From contig NZ_JAFCKP010000001.1 in the NCBI RefSeq assembly GCF_018130245.1, forward strand, positions 1,116,001 through 1,180,000: a stretch of DNA of 64,000 nt. Direction: 5' to 3'. A program made the position numbers and the translations under genes. The notes under the pieces were generated by a model. It ran no database searches. It was not told the origin of the DNA and saw only the letters and a list, made by a program, of their open reading frames with translations. This stretch comes from Bradyrhizobium sp. SZCCT0231. GTDB lineage: Bacteria > Pseudomonadota > Alphaproteobacteria > Rhizobiales > Xanthobacteraceae. Shown here one piece after another: positions 44,506-54,600 of this stretch; within the stretch, counting starts at the first letter, position 1, and each line of letters starts with the position of its first letter.

Positions 44506-47054
44506 GCGAGGTGCAACGCGAAAGCGCGGCCGGCCTGAGCGAGACCGAGGCCCGGGCGAGGCTCGCGGCAGAGGGCCCCAACGAATTGCCTCGGCCGGAA
44601 CGACGCAGTCCCCTGCGCATCGTGGTGGAAGTGCTGCGCGAGCCGATGCTCCTGCTGCTGCTTTGCGGCGGGGCGATTTACCTCGTGCTCGGCGATCTCA
44701 GGGAGGCGCTGATCCTCCTGGCGTTCGGGGCGTTGTCCATCGTGATCACGGTGGTGCAGGAGACCCGGACCGAGCGCGTGCTGGAAGCCTTGCGTGACCT
44801 GACCAGCCCGCGTGCGCTGGTGGTGCGGGACGGTGAGCGCCGGCGAATTGCCGGCCGCGAGGTCGTGCAGGGCGACTTTCTCGTCCTTGGCGAAGGCGAT
44901 CGCGTCCCAGCCGACGCCGCGCTCGTCGAGGCGCGGGATTTGCAGATCGACGAGTCCCTGCTGACCGGCGAGTCGATGCCCGTCCGCAAGAAGACCGCCG
45001 ACAAGGTCACCGCGGCCGATCACCGGCCCGGCGGCGAGGATCAGCCATTCGTGTATTCCGGTTCGCTCGTCGTGCGCGGTGAGGGGCTGGCGCTGGTCGA
45101 GGCCACCGGGCCGCGCAGCGAGATCGGGAAGATCGGGGTCTCGCTGCGCGGCCTGCAGGCCGAGCCGCCGCGGCTTCAGCAACAGACCGCAAGGCTGGTG
45201 TGGCTCTGCTTTCTCGGCGGCGCCGTGATCAGCCTGGCCGCCGTTGCGCTCTACGGCGTCTTGCGCGGCGACTGGCTGCAAGCGCTGCTGGCAGGCGTCG
45301 CCATCGGCATGTCGATGCTTCCGGAAGAATTTGGCGTCGTGCTCACGGTGTTCATGGCGATGGGCGCGTGGCGGATTTCGCAAGCCCGCGTCCTGACGCG
45401 GCGAGCAGCCGCCATCGAGGTCCTCGGCTCAGCGACAGTCCTGTGCACCGACAAGACCGGAACGCTGACGCAGAACCAGATGTCGGTCGCCGAGCTGCGG
45501 CTGCTCGATGGCGCGCGCCTGCGTGCGGAGGCGTCCGGACGGGAATATGTCGAGCCCGAATTCGCCGAGCTGGCGCGCTGCGGCGCCCTGGCATGCTCTC
45601 CGGAGCCGTTCGATCCGATGGAGAAGGCGCTGCACTCGTTCGCGCGTGATGTCCTGCGGGACGCAGACCCGATGGATGGCGGGCGGACGCTGGTGCGCAC
45701 CTACGGTCTGCGCCCCGAGCTGCTCGCCATGACCCAGGTTTGGCGGACATCCGCAGCGGCGGACCTCATCGCATGCGCCAAGGGCGCGCCGGAAGCGATT
45801 GCGCGCCTGTGCAGACTGAACGACGCCGATCGGGAGGCCGTGCAAGCTGCCGTCGGCGCGATGGCGAAGGACGGGCTTCGCGTGCTCGGGATGGCGGTTG
45901 CCGCGTGCGATGAGGCTTCACTGCCGGCGTCCCAGGAGGCTTTCGTATTTCGCTTTGTCGGCCTGGTCGGGCTTGCCGATCCGTTGCGGCCTCATGTTCC
46001 GGAGGCGGTTCGCGAATGCCGCGCGGCCGGGATCCGCGTCGTCATGATCACGGGGGATTATCCGGCAACGGCCGTTGCCATTGCGAGCCAGGCCGGGCTC
46101 GACGTCAGCGACGTCATGACCGGCGACCAGGTCAAGCAGGCGGACGATGCGGCGCTCGCGGAACGCGCCCGGCATGTGAGCGTCTTCGCGCGGGTTCTGC
46201 CGGAGCAGAAGCTGCGGATCGTTCAAGCGATGAAGCGCAGCGGCGAGATCGTCGCGATGACGGGCGACGGCGTCAACGACGCGCCGTCGCTGAAGGCCGC
46301 CCATATCGGGATCGCGATGGGAGGCCGGGGCACCGACGTCGCTCGCGAGGCATCCTCGATCGTCCTGCTCGACGACGATTTCAGCTCCATCGTCGCATCC
46401 ATCCGCCTGGGACGCCGGATCTACGACAATCTGCGCAAGGCGATGGCCTTCATTTTCGCCGTCCACGTTCCGATCGCCGGGCTTGCCCTGCTTCCCCTGG
46501 TTTTCGGCCTGCCGCTGGTGCTCGGCCCGGTTCACATTGCGTTTCTGGAGCTGATCATCGACCCCGTCTGCTCGCTGGTGTTCGAAGCCGAGCGGGAGGA
46601 GCGCGACGTCATGAAGCGTCCGCCGCGGCGTGCCGACGCGGAGCTGTTCTCGTGGGCCTTGATCGGGTGGAGCGTCCTGCAAGGCGTCATGGCCTTCGCC
46701 TTGATTGCTCTGATCTTCGTCTTGGCGCTTCGTTCCGGCATTCCGCCCGATGAGGCGCGCACGCTCGCATTCATTGCGCTCGTCGTCTGCATCGTGGCGC
46801 TGGTGCTGGTCAATCGATCCTTCAGCGCATCCTTCCTGTCTGCCTTCTTTCGTCCGAACCCGGCATTGTTCTGGATATTCCTCTCGATTGCGCTCGTTCT
46901 CGCGACGGCCCTGTTTTGGCCGCCGGTGTCCGGACTCTTTCGTTTCGGTCCCCTGCACCTCGACGATTTGATGATCACGCTCGGCGCGGGATTGCTGGTG
47001 CTCACGGCGCTCGAGCTGCTGAAGCCGCTTTGGGGCCGGCGGCTGCGATTCTAA
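44502..47054 (+). CDS. Cation-translocating P-type ATPase (P2-like)
   Basis: An 850-residue P-type ATPase. It has an N-terminal cation-ATPase domain (GLSETEARARLAAEGPNELP), the actuator TGES (about 153), phosphorylation site DKTGTLT (about 317), the hinge MTGDGVNDAPS (about 586-596) and about ten TM helices with four after the hinge. The layout matches the Ca2+/Mg2+-type P2 group, not heavy-metal P1B (no CPC, no metal-binding N-domain). The TM4 motif is PEEFG instead of the PEGLP usual in Ca2+ pumps, so the ion is uncertain. The start is GTG, coupled to the small gene before it. Confidence 0.85.
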   Translation: MSEVQRESAAGLSETEARARLAAEGPNELPRPERRSPLRIVVEVLREPMLLLLLCGGAIYLVLGDLREALILLAFGALSIVITVVQETRTERVLEALRDLTSPRALVVRDGERRRIAGREVVQGDFLVLGEGDRVPADAALVEARDLQIDESLLTGESMPVRKKTADKVTAADHRPGGEDQPFVYSGSLVVRGEGLALVEATGPRSEIGKIGVSLRGLQAEPPRLQQQTARLVWLCFLGGAVISLAAVALYGVLRGDWLQALLAGVAIGMSMLPEEFGVVLTVFMAMGAWRISQARVLTRRAAAIEVLGSATVLCTDKTGTLTQNQMSVAELRLLDGARLRAEASGREYVEPEFAELARCGALACSPEPFDPMEKALHSFARDVLRDADPMDGGRTLVRTYGLRPELLAMTQVWRTSAAADLIACAKGAPEAIARLCRLNDADREAVQAAVGAMAKDGLRVLGMAVAACDEASLPASQEAFVFRFVGLVGLADPLRPHVPEAVRECRAAGIRVVMITGDYPATAVAIASQAGLDVSDVMTGDQVKQADDAALAERARHVSVFARVLPEQKLRIVQAMKRSGEIVAMTGDGVNDAPSLKAAHIGIAMGGRGTDVAREASSIVLLDDDFSSIVASIRLGRRIYDNLRKAMAFIFAVHVPIAGLALLPLVFGLPLVLGPVHIAFLELIIDPVCSLVFEAEREERDVMKRPPRRADAELFSWALIGWSVLQGVMAFALIALIFVLALRSGIPPDEARTLAFIALVVCIVALVLVNRSFSASFLSAFFRPNPALFWIFLSIALVLATALFWPPVSGLFRFGPLHLDDLMITLGAGLLVLTALELLKPLWGRRLRF

Positions 47055-47554
47055 TCGCTCTCCCGCTGACCCGAGCTCGGCGAGGTCTCCGTCCGCTGCG
47101 GATCTTCTTTGCCCCCAAGGGCGCGGTGCAGCCAGCGCTCGATGCGGCGGCCGACTGTGAGCAGCACGAAGGCCAGCGCCAGAGCGACGGCGACGATCCC
47201 CCATTGACCGGTGCCGCAGACGATGCCGAGGCATGCGGCAAGGAAGGTGCAGGCGGCACTGGTCAGACCGCGCACGCGAAAATGCTCGCTCTCGTGGACG
47301 ATGACGCCGGCCCCGAGGAAGCCGATGCCGGTGAGGATGCCCTGGATCACGCGGCTCGCCGCGTCGGTGATCTTGCCGGGCTCGGCGAACTGGACTGCGA
47401 GCAGCACGACGGTCGCAGTGGAGAGTCCGACGATGCCGAGCGTCTTCAGCCCGATCGGCTTGCCGTGCAGATCGCGGTTGAGGCCGATCGCGCTGCCGGC
47501 GAGCGTCGCTGTGCCGAGGCGCAGCAGGATTTCGGGCCAGTCGAGCTCGGTCAT
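47051..47554 (-). CDS. MgtC/SapB-family membrane protein
   Basis: A 167-residue MgtC-type protein with four or more TM helices and the family N-terminus (LLRLGTATLAGSAIGLNRDLHGKPIGLKT), plus GILTGIGFLGAGVIVHE. The large C-terminal ACT domain of virulence MgtC is absent; a polar tail of about 30 residues replaces it. It converges on the P-type ATPase with overlapping stop codons. MgtC proteins modulate membrane ATPases or Mg2+ homeostasis, so its position beside a cation ATPase may matter. Confidence 0.85.
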   Translation of the reverse strand: MTELDWPEILLRLGTATLAGSAIGLNRDLHGKPIGLKTLGIVGLSTATVVLLAVQFAEPGKITDAASRVIQGILTGIGFLGAGVIVHESEHFRVRGLTSAACTFLAACLGIVCGTGQWGIVAVALALAFVLLTVGRRIERWLHRALGGKEDPQRTETSPSSGQRESD

Positions 47555-47564
47555 GTCTTTCCCG

Positions 47565-48140
47565 TCACGTCTTCGGCAGTCGTCCCATCAGGTAGAACTC
47601 CTCGTTCGGCCGCATGCCGGTGAAATTCGCCAACCGGTTCGACAGCGCGAAGAAGGCGGCGATCGCGGCGATGTCCCAGATGTCGTCGTCGCTGAAGCCG
47701 TGCGGCGCAAGCGCGGCGAAATCGTCCTCGGAAATCCGCTGCGCGTCAGCCGAGACCTTCATCGCGAAGTCGAGCATCGCCTTCTGCCGCGGCGTGATGT
47801 CGGCCTTGCGGTAGTTCACCGCGACCTGGTCGGCGATGAGCGGGTTCTTGGCGCGGATGCGCAGGATCGCGCCATGCGCGATCACGCAATACTGGCACTG
47901 GTTCGCCGCCGAAGTCGCCACCACGATCATCTCGCGCTCGGCCTTGGTCAGGCCGCCGTCCTTCTCCATCAGCGCGTCGTGATAGGCGAAGAAGGCGCGG
48001 AACTCGTCGGGGCGGTAGGCCAGCGTCAAAAACACGTTCGGCACGAAGCCGCTCTTCTCCTGGACTGCGAGGAGGCGCGTGCGGATGTCATCGGGCAGCG
48101 TGTCGAGGGCGGGGAAGCGTTGCGCGGCGGTTGTTGTCAT
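47565..48140 (-). CDS. Peroxidase-related (AhpD/CMD-like) protein
   Basis: A 191-residue alkylhydroperoxidase D-like helical protein. The redox motif is NQCQYCVIAHGA (C-x2-C-x3-H, about 84-91), preceded by LTKAEREMIVVATSAAN. The family label is uncharacterised peroxidase-related enzyme. It probably reduces hydroperoxides through the Cys pair. It lies 10 bp upstream of mgtC on the same strand and may form an operon with it. Confidence 0.85.
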   Translation of the reverse strand: MTTTAAQRFPALDTLPDDIRTRLLAVQEKSGFVPNVFLTLAYRPDEFRAFFAYHDALMEKDGGLTKAEREMIVVATSAANQCQYCVIAHGAILRIRAKNPLIADQVAVNYRKADITPRQKAMLDFAMKVSADAQRISEDDFAALAPHGFSDDDIWDIAAIAAFFALSNRLANFTGMRPNEEFYLMGRLPKT

Positions 48141-48211
48141 GGGCGTGGATTCCGGCTTGGACCGGCAACCATAGTCGATGCGGGTGAGACGCTCCAGAGG
48201 CGTCGCAAGGT

Positions 48212-48376
48212 CTCGTGCCCCGGACGCGGCGCAGCGCCTCCCTGGCGATGCGAAGCATCGTCCAACGAGCGGTGCGCTGCCGAGCCGGGGCCCAGGTTCG
48301 CTTGAGGCGGTGATCGCGGCGTGGGTCCCGGCTCTGCGCAGCAGCGTTGCACGCTGCGGCGCGTCCGGGACACGAG
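48212..48376. repeat. Intergenic palindromic repeat (CTCGTGCCCCGGACGC type)
   Basis: A 165-bp element with outer inverted arms (CTCGTGCCCCGGACGC at 48212, matching GCGTCCGGGACACGAG at 48361-48376, one mismatch) and internal GC-rich hairpins. It fills most of the spacer between the AhpD-like start and the end of the HerA-like gene. This is one of the long dispersed repeats of Bradyrhizobium-type genomes. Confidence 0.85.
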
Positions 48377-48383
48377 AGATGCG

Positions 48384-50123
48384 CTACCGCAGCGGCTTCT
48401 TCAACAGCGAGAAGCGGTCCGGATCGAGTCCCATCGATGGTTGCAGCATCGGGGCTTCGACGCTGGACATCATCTTCGCCGGCGGGGCCGAGAATACGGG
48501 ATCGTTCGGCACGTCGCGCTGCGATGTGGCGCCGCGCCAGCGTTCCAGCACGGCACTGACGAAATGCATGTCGTGGCCGGAGGTGACCGACGGCACGCTC
48601 GAGATGGTGGCCTCGCCGCGCGGCAATTGGTGCGGCGGCACCTCCTTGAAGCGCAGGCGCGTCGGCAGTGCCACGCCTTCGCCGAAGGCCAGCACCTCGC
48701 GGGTGCCGAGCGAGGGCACGAAGGAGAGCAGGTTCGCGGCGGCGTCCGACACCGCGGCGCGCAGCAGCGCCTGGTCGCGGTCGTTGGCAAGGCGCATCGT
48801 GAACAGCGTGTTGCACTGGGAGATGATGGTGGCGTCGAGCTCGGCGGGGCGCTGGGTGATGAGGCCGAGATAGACGCCGTATTTGCGCCCTTCCTTGGCG
48901 ATGCGCGACACCGCCTTGCGGGTCGGGCCGAAGCCGATGTTGCGGTCGGCGGAGGCATAGCGATGCGCTTCCTCGCAGACGAACAGCAGCGGCGAGACGC
49001 CGTCGCTCCACAGGCCGAAATCGAAGGCCATGCGGCACAGCACCGAGACGACGGAATCGATCACCTCGGCCGGGAAACCGGCGAGCTGCATCACCGTCAT
49101 CGGCTTGCCGTTGGCGGGCAGGCGGAACAGATGGCTGATCACCTCGGCCATGGTGTCACCGCCGACATTGGCGTTGTCGAACATGAAGGCGTAGCGCGGG
49201 TCGTTGCGCACGGCCTCGATGCGCGAGATCAGCTTGTGATAGATGATGCGCGAGGAACGGTTCTCGAGCTTGCCCATGCGCTCGTCGATCAGCGACAGCA
49301 GGTCGACCAGGCGATAGGGCACCGGCGTGTCGACCGTGTAGCCGATCTGCTTGGGATCGATGCGCTTGAGGCCGATGCGGTCGGCGTTCTGGTACTGGGT
49401 GTAGACGCCCTTGGCGAGCGGAATCACCTCGGCGAGGATGTCGAGCTCCTCGGGCACGCCGGCGCGGCCGCCGAACAGCACGTCGACGATTTCCTCGAAG
49501 TTGAACAGCCAGAACGGCAGCTTCAGGTTCCGCGGGTTGAGCACCAGCGCGCGATCGCCGAAGCAGCGGCCATATTCGTTGTGCACGTCGAGCAGGAAGA
49601 TGCGCAGGTTCGGCCGCGCCTTCAGGATCTCGTTGAGCAGGAGCGAGACGCCGGTCGATTTACCGACGCCGGTCGACCCCAGCACCGCAAAATGCTTGGA
49701 CAGCATTTCCTCGACGTCGACATAGGCGACGACGGAGCGGTCCTGCTGGAGGAAGCCGACATTGATCTGGTCCGACCCGGTCGGCGCATAGATCGTGCGC
49801 AGCTCCTGGCTGGTGATCAGGTCGACGGCATCGCCGATGGTCGGATAATTGGTGACGCCGCGCTGGAATTTGGCCTTGTCCGCGGCATTGAGGATCTCGC
49901 CGAGCAGGTCGACCGAGGCGATGGCGATGTAGTTGTCGGAGCTCGACAGATTCTCGCAGGAGACCTCGGTGATCATCGCAACGATGACCGAGCTGGCGCA
50001 GCGAATGCTGACGAAACGGCCGACGGTTGCCCGCACCTCCGAGATCGGCATTTGGCTTGCCGCCAGAAGTCCGACCCGGGCGAGCGATCCGCGAACCGAA
50101 ATCACGCGTCCAAAGGATGTCAC
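48384..50123 (-). CDS. HerA-like hexameric ATPase (HAS-barrel plus FtsK-HerA domain)
   Basis: A 579-residue P-loop ATPase. The N-terminal beta-rich HAS-barrel starts GRVISVRGSLARVGLLA. Walker A is GSTGVGKST (about 167-175), Walker B is in LLFVCEEAHRYAS, and an arginine-finger-type ITQRPAELDATIISQCNTL follows. HerA-NurA systems resect DNA ends in archaea; bacterial relatives also occur in defence systems, but no NurA, SIR2 or nuclease gene is adjacent. I prefer the GTG at 50123 (VTSFGRV) with AGG about 9 nt upstream over the long open frame to 50183. Confidence 0.8.
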   Translation of the reverse strand: MTSFGRVISVRGSLARVGLLAASQMPISEVRATVGRFVSIRCASSVIVAMITEVSCENLSSSDNYIAIASVDLLGEILNAADKAKFQRGVTNYPTIGDAVDLITSQELRTIYAPTGSDQINVGFLQQDRSVVAYVDVEEMLSKHFAVLGSTGVGKSTGVSLLLNEILKARPNLRIFLLDVHNEYGRCFGDRALVLNPRNLKLPFWLFNFEEIVDVLFGGRAGVPEELDILAEVIPLAKGVYTQYQNADRIGLKRIDPKQIGYTVDTPVPYRLVDLLSLIDERMGKLENRSSRIIYHKLISRIEAVRNDPRYAFMFDNANVGGDTMAEVISHLFRLPANGKPMTVMQLAGFPAEVIDSVVSVLCRMAFDFGLWSDGVSPLLFVCEEAHRYASADRNIGFGPTRKAVSRIAKEGRKYGVYLGLITQRPAELDATIISQCNTLFTMRLANDRDQALLRAAVSDAAANLLSFVPSLGTREVLAFGEGVALPTRLRFKEVPPHQLPRGEATISSVPSVTSGHDMHFVSAVLERWRGATSQRDVPNDPVFSAPPAKMMSSVEAPMLQPSMGLDPDRFSLLKKPLR

Positions 50124-50562
50124 GATTGATGAACCTGGCAAGAGCAAGGGATTTGCCCAGACTATGCGCGGCCGTCGCTGCACAAACGGTTAAACGCCGG
50201 GCGCGCCGGCTCCGTTAAATCCGCGGCAATTCGGCCAATAGGTTTGTTCCTGATGCATACTTGTGGGGTGAAATCGACGGAAAGCGCTGCTTTTCCAGGC
50301 CAATGGATTCGGGGGGCGGCCTTAAAGGAAGATTTTACCATTCGGGCAGGCTCCCGTTCGTTCGGTGCACCCGCCGGTCCGGCCGGGCCGCCATTTGCGG
50401 CGGGCGTAGCGGTTGATTTGTTGACTGGACCTAATCATTTGTACATTAGTACAAATGGAGCCATTGCCACCGGCGCCGTGTTGTTGGGTCGCCGCGTCGT
50501 CACCCTGCGTCCAATCGCGCCGTCCGGTACGGCGGATCGCGCCACGTCCATGGAGGAAAATC
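50124..50562. other. Regulatory spacer upstream of the extradiol dioxygenase
   Basis: About 440 bp between the divergent HerA-like and dioxygenase genes. The left part is the 5' region of the HerA-like gene. The right part holds a TTGACT -35-like box (50421-50426) and the palindrome described at 50436-50457. The open frames across it are not protein-like. Confidence 0.6.
50436..50457. promoter_or_regulatory. Perfect palindromic operator upstream of the dioxygenase gene
   Basis: Arms CATTTGTAC (50436-50444) and GTACAAATG (50449-50457) are exact reverse complements around ATTA. TTGACT lies 9 bp upstream of the left arm, so the palindrome would cover the -10 region and the start of transcription. 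That is where a MarR- or TetR-type repressor would sit. The half-site TTTGTAC is also part of the palindrome at 55729-55744. Confidence 0.75.
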
Positions 50563-51531
50563 ATGCAGCCCGAACCGATCCTCGATCTGGCTCATCTCGG
50601 CCACATGGAGCTGCTGACGCCGAAGCCCGACGAGAGCCTGAAATTCTTCGTCGACGTGATGGGCATGACCGTCAGCGGACAGAAGGGCGACTCGGTCTAT
50701 TTGCGCGGCTGGGACGATTACGAGCGCTATTCGCTCAAGCTCACCGCGTCGAAGACATCGGGCATGGGCCACATGGCGCTGCGCGCGCGCAGCCAGCAGG
50801 CGCTGGAGCGTCGGGTCGCCGCGCTGAAGGGCTCCGGTTTCGAGATCGGCTGGATCGACGGTGACATGGGGCAGGGGCCGACGTTCCGCTGCCGCGACCC
50901 CGATGGCCACATCGTCGAGCTCTATTACGAGACCGAATGGTATCAGGCGCCGCCGGAGCTGAGGCCAGCGCTGAAGAACCAGGCGCAGCGCTTTCCCGCA
51001 CGCGGCGTCAATGTCCGCCGGCTCGACCATCTCAACTGCCTTGCCGTCGACATCAAGGCCAACCGCGAGTTCTTCGAGAGCTATCTCGGCTGCCGGCTCA
51101 CCGAGCAGATCGTGCTCAATGATGGCCGCGAGGCCGCGATGTGGCTCACGATGTCGAACAAGAGCTACGACTTCGCCTATTCGCTCGACCATTCGGGCGT
51201 GCCGGGCCGCTTCCACCACGTCACCTACGCGCTCGACAGCCGGGAGGAGATTCTGCGCGCCGCCGACATCTTCCTGGAGAACGGCGTTCATATCGAGACC
51301 GGCCCGCACAAGCACGCGATCCAGCAGACTTTCTTCCTCTATGTCTACGAGCCCGGCGGCAACCGCGTCGAAGTCGCCAATGCCGGCGCACGCCTCATTC
51401 TCGCGCCCGATTGGAAGCCGATCGTGTGGACCGAGGAGGAGCGCAAGAAGGGCCAGGCGTGGGGGCTGAAGACGATCGAGTCCTTCCACACCCACGGCAC
51501 GCCGCCGGTGGAAGTGAAGAAGCACGGTTAG
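50563..51531 (+). CDS. Extradiol (catechol 2,3-dioxygenase-type) ring-cleavage dioxygenase
   Basis: A 322-residue two-domain VOC extradiol dioxygenase. The iron ligands are in the C-terminal domain: His156 (RLDHLNC), His218/219 (RFHHVTY) and Glu270 (GNRVEVANA). Their spacing matches the His153/His214/Glu265 set of XylE-type enzymes, and the late Tyr (LYVYEPGG) is present. It should cleave a catechol-like diol next to one hydroxyl. ATG at 50563 follows GGAGGAAAA. The hydroxylated aromatic it uses is unknown, and no further meta-pathway gene is in the window. Confidence 0.85.
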   Translation: MQPEPILDLAHLGHMELLTPKPDESLKFFVDVMGMTVSGQKGDSVYLRGWDDYERYSLKLTASKTSGMGHMALRARSQQALERRVAALKGSGFEIGWIDGDMGQGPTFRCRDPDGHIVELYYETEWYQAPPELRPALKNQAQRFPARGVNVRRLDHLNCLAVDIKANREFFESYLGCRLTEQIVLNDGREAAMWLTMSNKSYDFAYSLDHSGVPGRFHHVTYALDSREEILRAADIFLENGVHIETGPHKHAIQQTFFLYVYEPGGNRVEVANAGARLILAPDWKPIVWTEEERKKGQAWGLKTIESFHTHGTPPVEVKKHG

Positions 51532-51562
51532 AGTCACACTTCTGACGTTCCACTCAAGCGGT

Positions 51563-51662
51563 GTCATTCCGGGGCGACGCGAAGCGGCGAGCCCGGAATC
51601 CATAACCCCGTTTCGTGACTATGGATTCCGGGCTCCCTCGCTATGCTCGGCCCCGGAATGAC
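51563..51662. repeat. Intergenic palindromic repeat (GTCATTCCGGGGC type)
   Basis: Outer arms GTCATTCCGGGGC (51563-51575) and the reverse complement ending at 51662; an inner pair (CCCGGAATCCATA and TATGGATTCCGGG) forms a second hairpin. It sits between converging genes, dioxygenase and molybdopterin subunit, and may end both transcripts. Confidence 0.88.
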
Positions 51663-51672
51663 GGTCATATCG

Positions 51673-54600
51673 TCAGTGCGCGGCCGCCCGCACCCGCGCG
51701 ATCGTCTCGCGCACGCCGGTCCATGCCGGCTTGTCCGGGGCGAACTGCTTGCGCAGGAAGCTGACGAGCTCCTCGACTTGCGCGTCGCTCATGCTGTTTC
51801 TGAACGCCGGCATGTAGCCGAGATCGCTCGACGCCGGCTCAGTGACGCCGTGCAGGATCACCTGCACGAGATTGTCGGAAGTGGCGCTGTGCAGGTTGCT
51901 GTTGAGCGCGAGCGAAGGCCTGGTGCCGAACAGCGGCAGACCGCCGATCTCGTGGCAGACGGCGCAGGCGCCCTGGTAGAGACGGGCGCCGGTGGAGGAC
52001 GCGACGGTGACCTGGGTCGCGCTCTCGAGCCTGGTGGCGAGCGCATCCTGCGCCTGTCGATCGGTCGCGGTGTCGTTGAACGAGCTGAGATAGACCGCCA
52101 TCGCACGGATGTCCTGATCGGGCAGAGCCTTGAGGTCCCGGACGATCGGCGCCATCGGGCCGGCGGCGACGCCGTGGTAACGCGAATGGCCGGTGCGCAA
52201 ATAGGCGTAGAGCTCGTCCTCGCTCCACGGGATCGGCGCGTGCGAGAGCGAGGTCAGCGCCGGCGCTTCCCAGCCCTCGGCAAATCCGCCGGCGAGATAG
52301 GCGTTGCGCTGCTCGGCGCCGAGCGCGTTGCGCGGCGAATGGCAGGCGCTGCAATGGCCGAGGCTCTCGACGAGATAGGCGCCGCGATTCCAGGCTTCCG
52401 ACTTCGCGGGATCGGGCTTGAACTCCGCCGTCCGATGGAACAGCGCATTCCAGCCCGCGAGCAGCGGGCGCAGATTGAACGGGAAGGCGAGCGTGTTGGC
52501 GGGTGTCGTCGCGCGCACCGCGGGCTGGGCCATCAGGTAGGCGTAGAGCGCCTGCATGTCGGCGTCGCTGGTCCTGGCAAAATGCGTGTAGGGGAAGGCG
52601 GGATAGAGCTGGCGCCCGTCGCGATGCAGCCCATCGCGCATCGCCCGCTCGAACGCGGGATAGGACCAGGCGCCGATACCGGTCTTGACGTCGGGTGTGA
52701 TGTTGGTGCTGTGGATGATGCCGAACGGCGTTTCCAGCGCCCGCCCGCCGGCGTTGAGCGCGCCGCCAATGTTGGTGTGGCACTCCGCGCAATTGCCGAG
52801 TGCGGCAAGCTGCTCTCCGCGCGCGATCGTCGCCGCGGAATAGACCGACGCATCGGGCCGCGCGATCGGCGCAATCACACGCCCTGGCAGCAGCGCGGCG
52901 CCGATGCCGATCGCAGCGGTGCAAACGGCTGCGATTGCCGCGAAGATGCCGGCGCGCTTGGCGAACGGATTTTGCCAGATGCGAGAAGGAGGCGGGGCTG
53001 CGGGCGCGGGCAGGGCCTGTGGTGTCGCCGGTGCCTCGCCGTGTAGCCCCTTGAGGATTCGCTCAGGCGTGAACGGCGGCTCGCGGAAGCGCACGCCGGT
53101 GGCATCGAAGATTGCATTGGCAATCGCCGCCGCGCTCGGCACCGAGGCGGACTCGCCGACGCCGAGCGGCGGCTGGTCCTGACGCGGCAGCATCAGCACG
53201 TCGATCTTGGGCACGTCGGGGAAGGGCATGATCGGATAGGCGCCCCATTCGCGCGCTGCCACCGCGCCGCGCTCGAACGAGACCTCCTCCATCAGCGCGC
53301 GGCTGGTGGACTGAATGACGTTGCCGTGGATCTGGTGGCGCACGCCGTCGGGGTTGATCATCAACCCGGAATCCTGTCCCGCCACGACGCGCGTCACGCT
53401 GACGTCGCCGGTCGTCTTGTTCACCGCGACGTCGGCGACCCAGGCCGACCATGCCGCGCCATAGCCGGGAAACTTGCTGTGGACATAGAGCGCATAGGCA
53501 AAGCCGCGCCCGTGCACGACCTCGCCGTCTTTCTCCTCGCGGGTCCGTCGTGGCGTCCAGCCCGCACGCTCGGCCACCGCATTGACCAGATCGACCGCGC
53601 GCTGGTCTTTCAAGTAGCGAAGGCGATATTCGATGGGATCGACGCCGGCTTCGGTTGCAGCCTCGTCGATATAGGATTCATGCGCAAAGGTGTTCGGCAG
53701 CGCCGAGACGCCGCGGAACCAGGAGGCGCGCACGATCGGCGCCATGTCGTGGGCGACGACGCGCATGTTGTCGTAATCGTAGGGCGGGATCGCAGTGCGG
53801 TCGCCCATCTGGAGCACCGCGGGATCGGGCGAGATGCGGCCGGTCAGCAGCAACGCCAGCGTCGGTGCCGCATTCGAAGGATAGCGCGTGGCAAGATCGT
53901 AAGCAGCGATGCCGCCGTCAGCGTCGAGGCCGCCATTGACGTCGATGAGCTGCGCGGTGCCTTTGGGCTCCCAGGCATGCTCCTGCTCGCGCGTCAATTG
54001 CACGCGCACGGGCCGGCCGACGGCGCGTGACAGCAGCAGGGCATCGGCGGTGACGTCGTCGGCGCAGTTGCGGCCGTAGCAGCCGGCGGCCTCCAGCCGG
54101 ATCACCTCGATCTCGCTCTCGGGGCGCTCGATCAGCAGCGCCAGATCGCTGCGCAGTACATGCGGATTCTGCGTGCCAGACCAGACACGGATATTGCCGT
54201 CCTGGAAATCGGCGACCGCGCAGGACGGGCCGATCGAGGCGTGCATCTGATACGGCCAGACGTAGGTGCGCTGCATCGGCTTGGCCGCGCCCGATATCGC
54301 CTTGTCGACCTCGCCCTTGTCGATCAGCGTGCGCGGGGTCGAGGGATTGGCGCGCAGGGCAGTCTCGACATCGGCGAGATCGGTCAGGGTGGGCGTCGGC
54401 TTCCAGCTCAGCTCGAGCTGTTCGGCGGCGCGGATAGCATTCTCCTCGTGTTCGGCAACGATGCCGACGAAATCGCCGATGCGCACCACGGCCACGAGGC
54501 CGGGGATGTCGCGCACCGAGGATTCGTCCACCGCAATGAGGCTGGTGCCGACGAACGGCCCGGCATCGACGCCGGCATAGGGCGGGCGCACCACGCGGCC

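Noticed and set aside
50244-50864. 206-residue frame across the dioxygenase promoter
   Set aside because: It runs through the palindromic operator and into the dioxygenase in the wrong frame, with no protein-like pattern.
50563-51531. Dioxygenase as NicX (2,5-dihydroxypyridine dioxygenase)
   Set aside because: NicX belongs to a different, aminopeptidase-like family; this protein is a XylE-type VOC extradiol dioxygenase.
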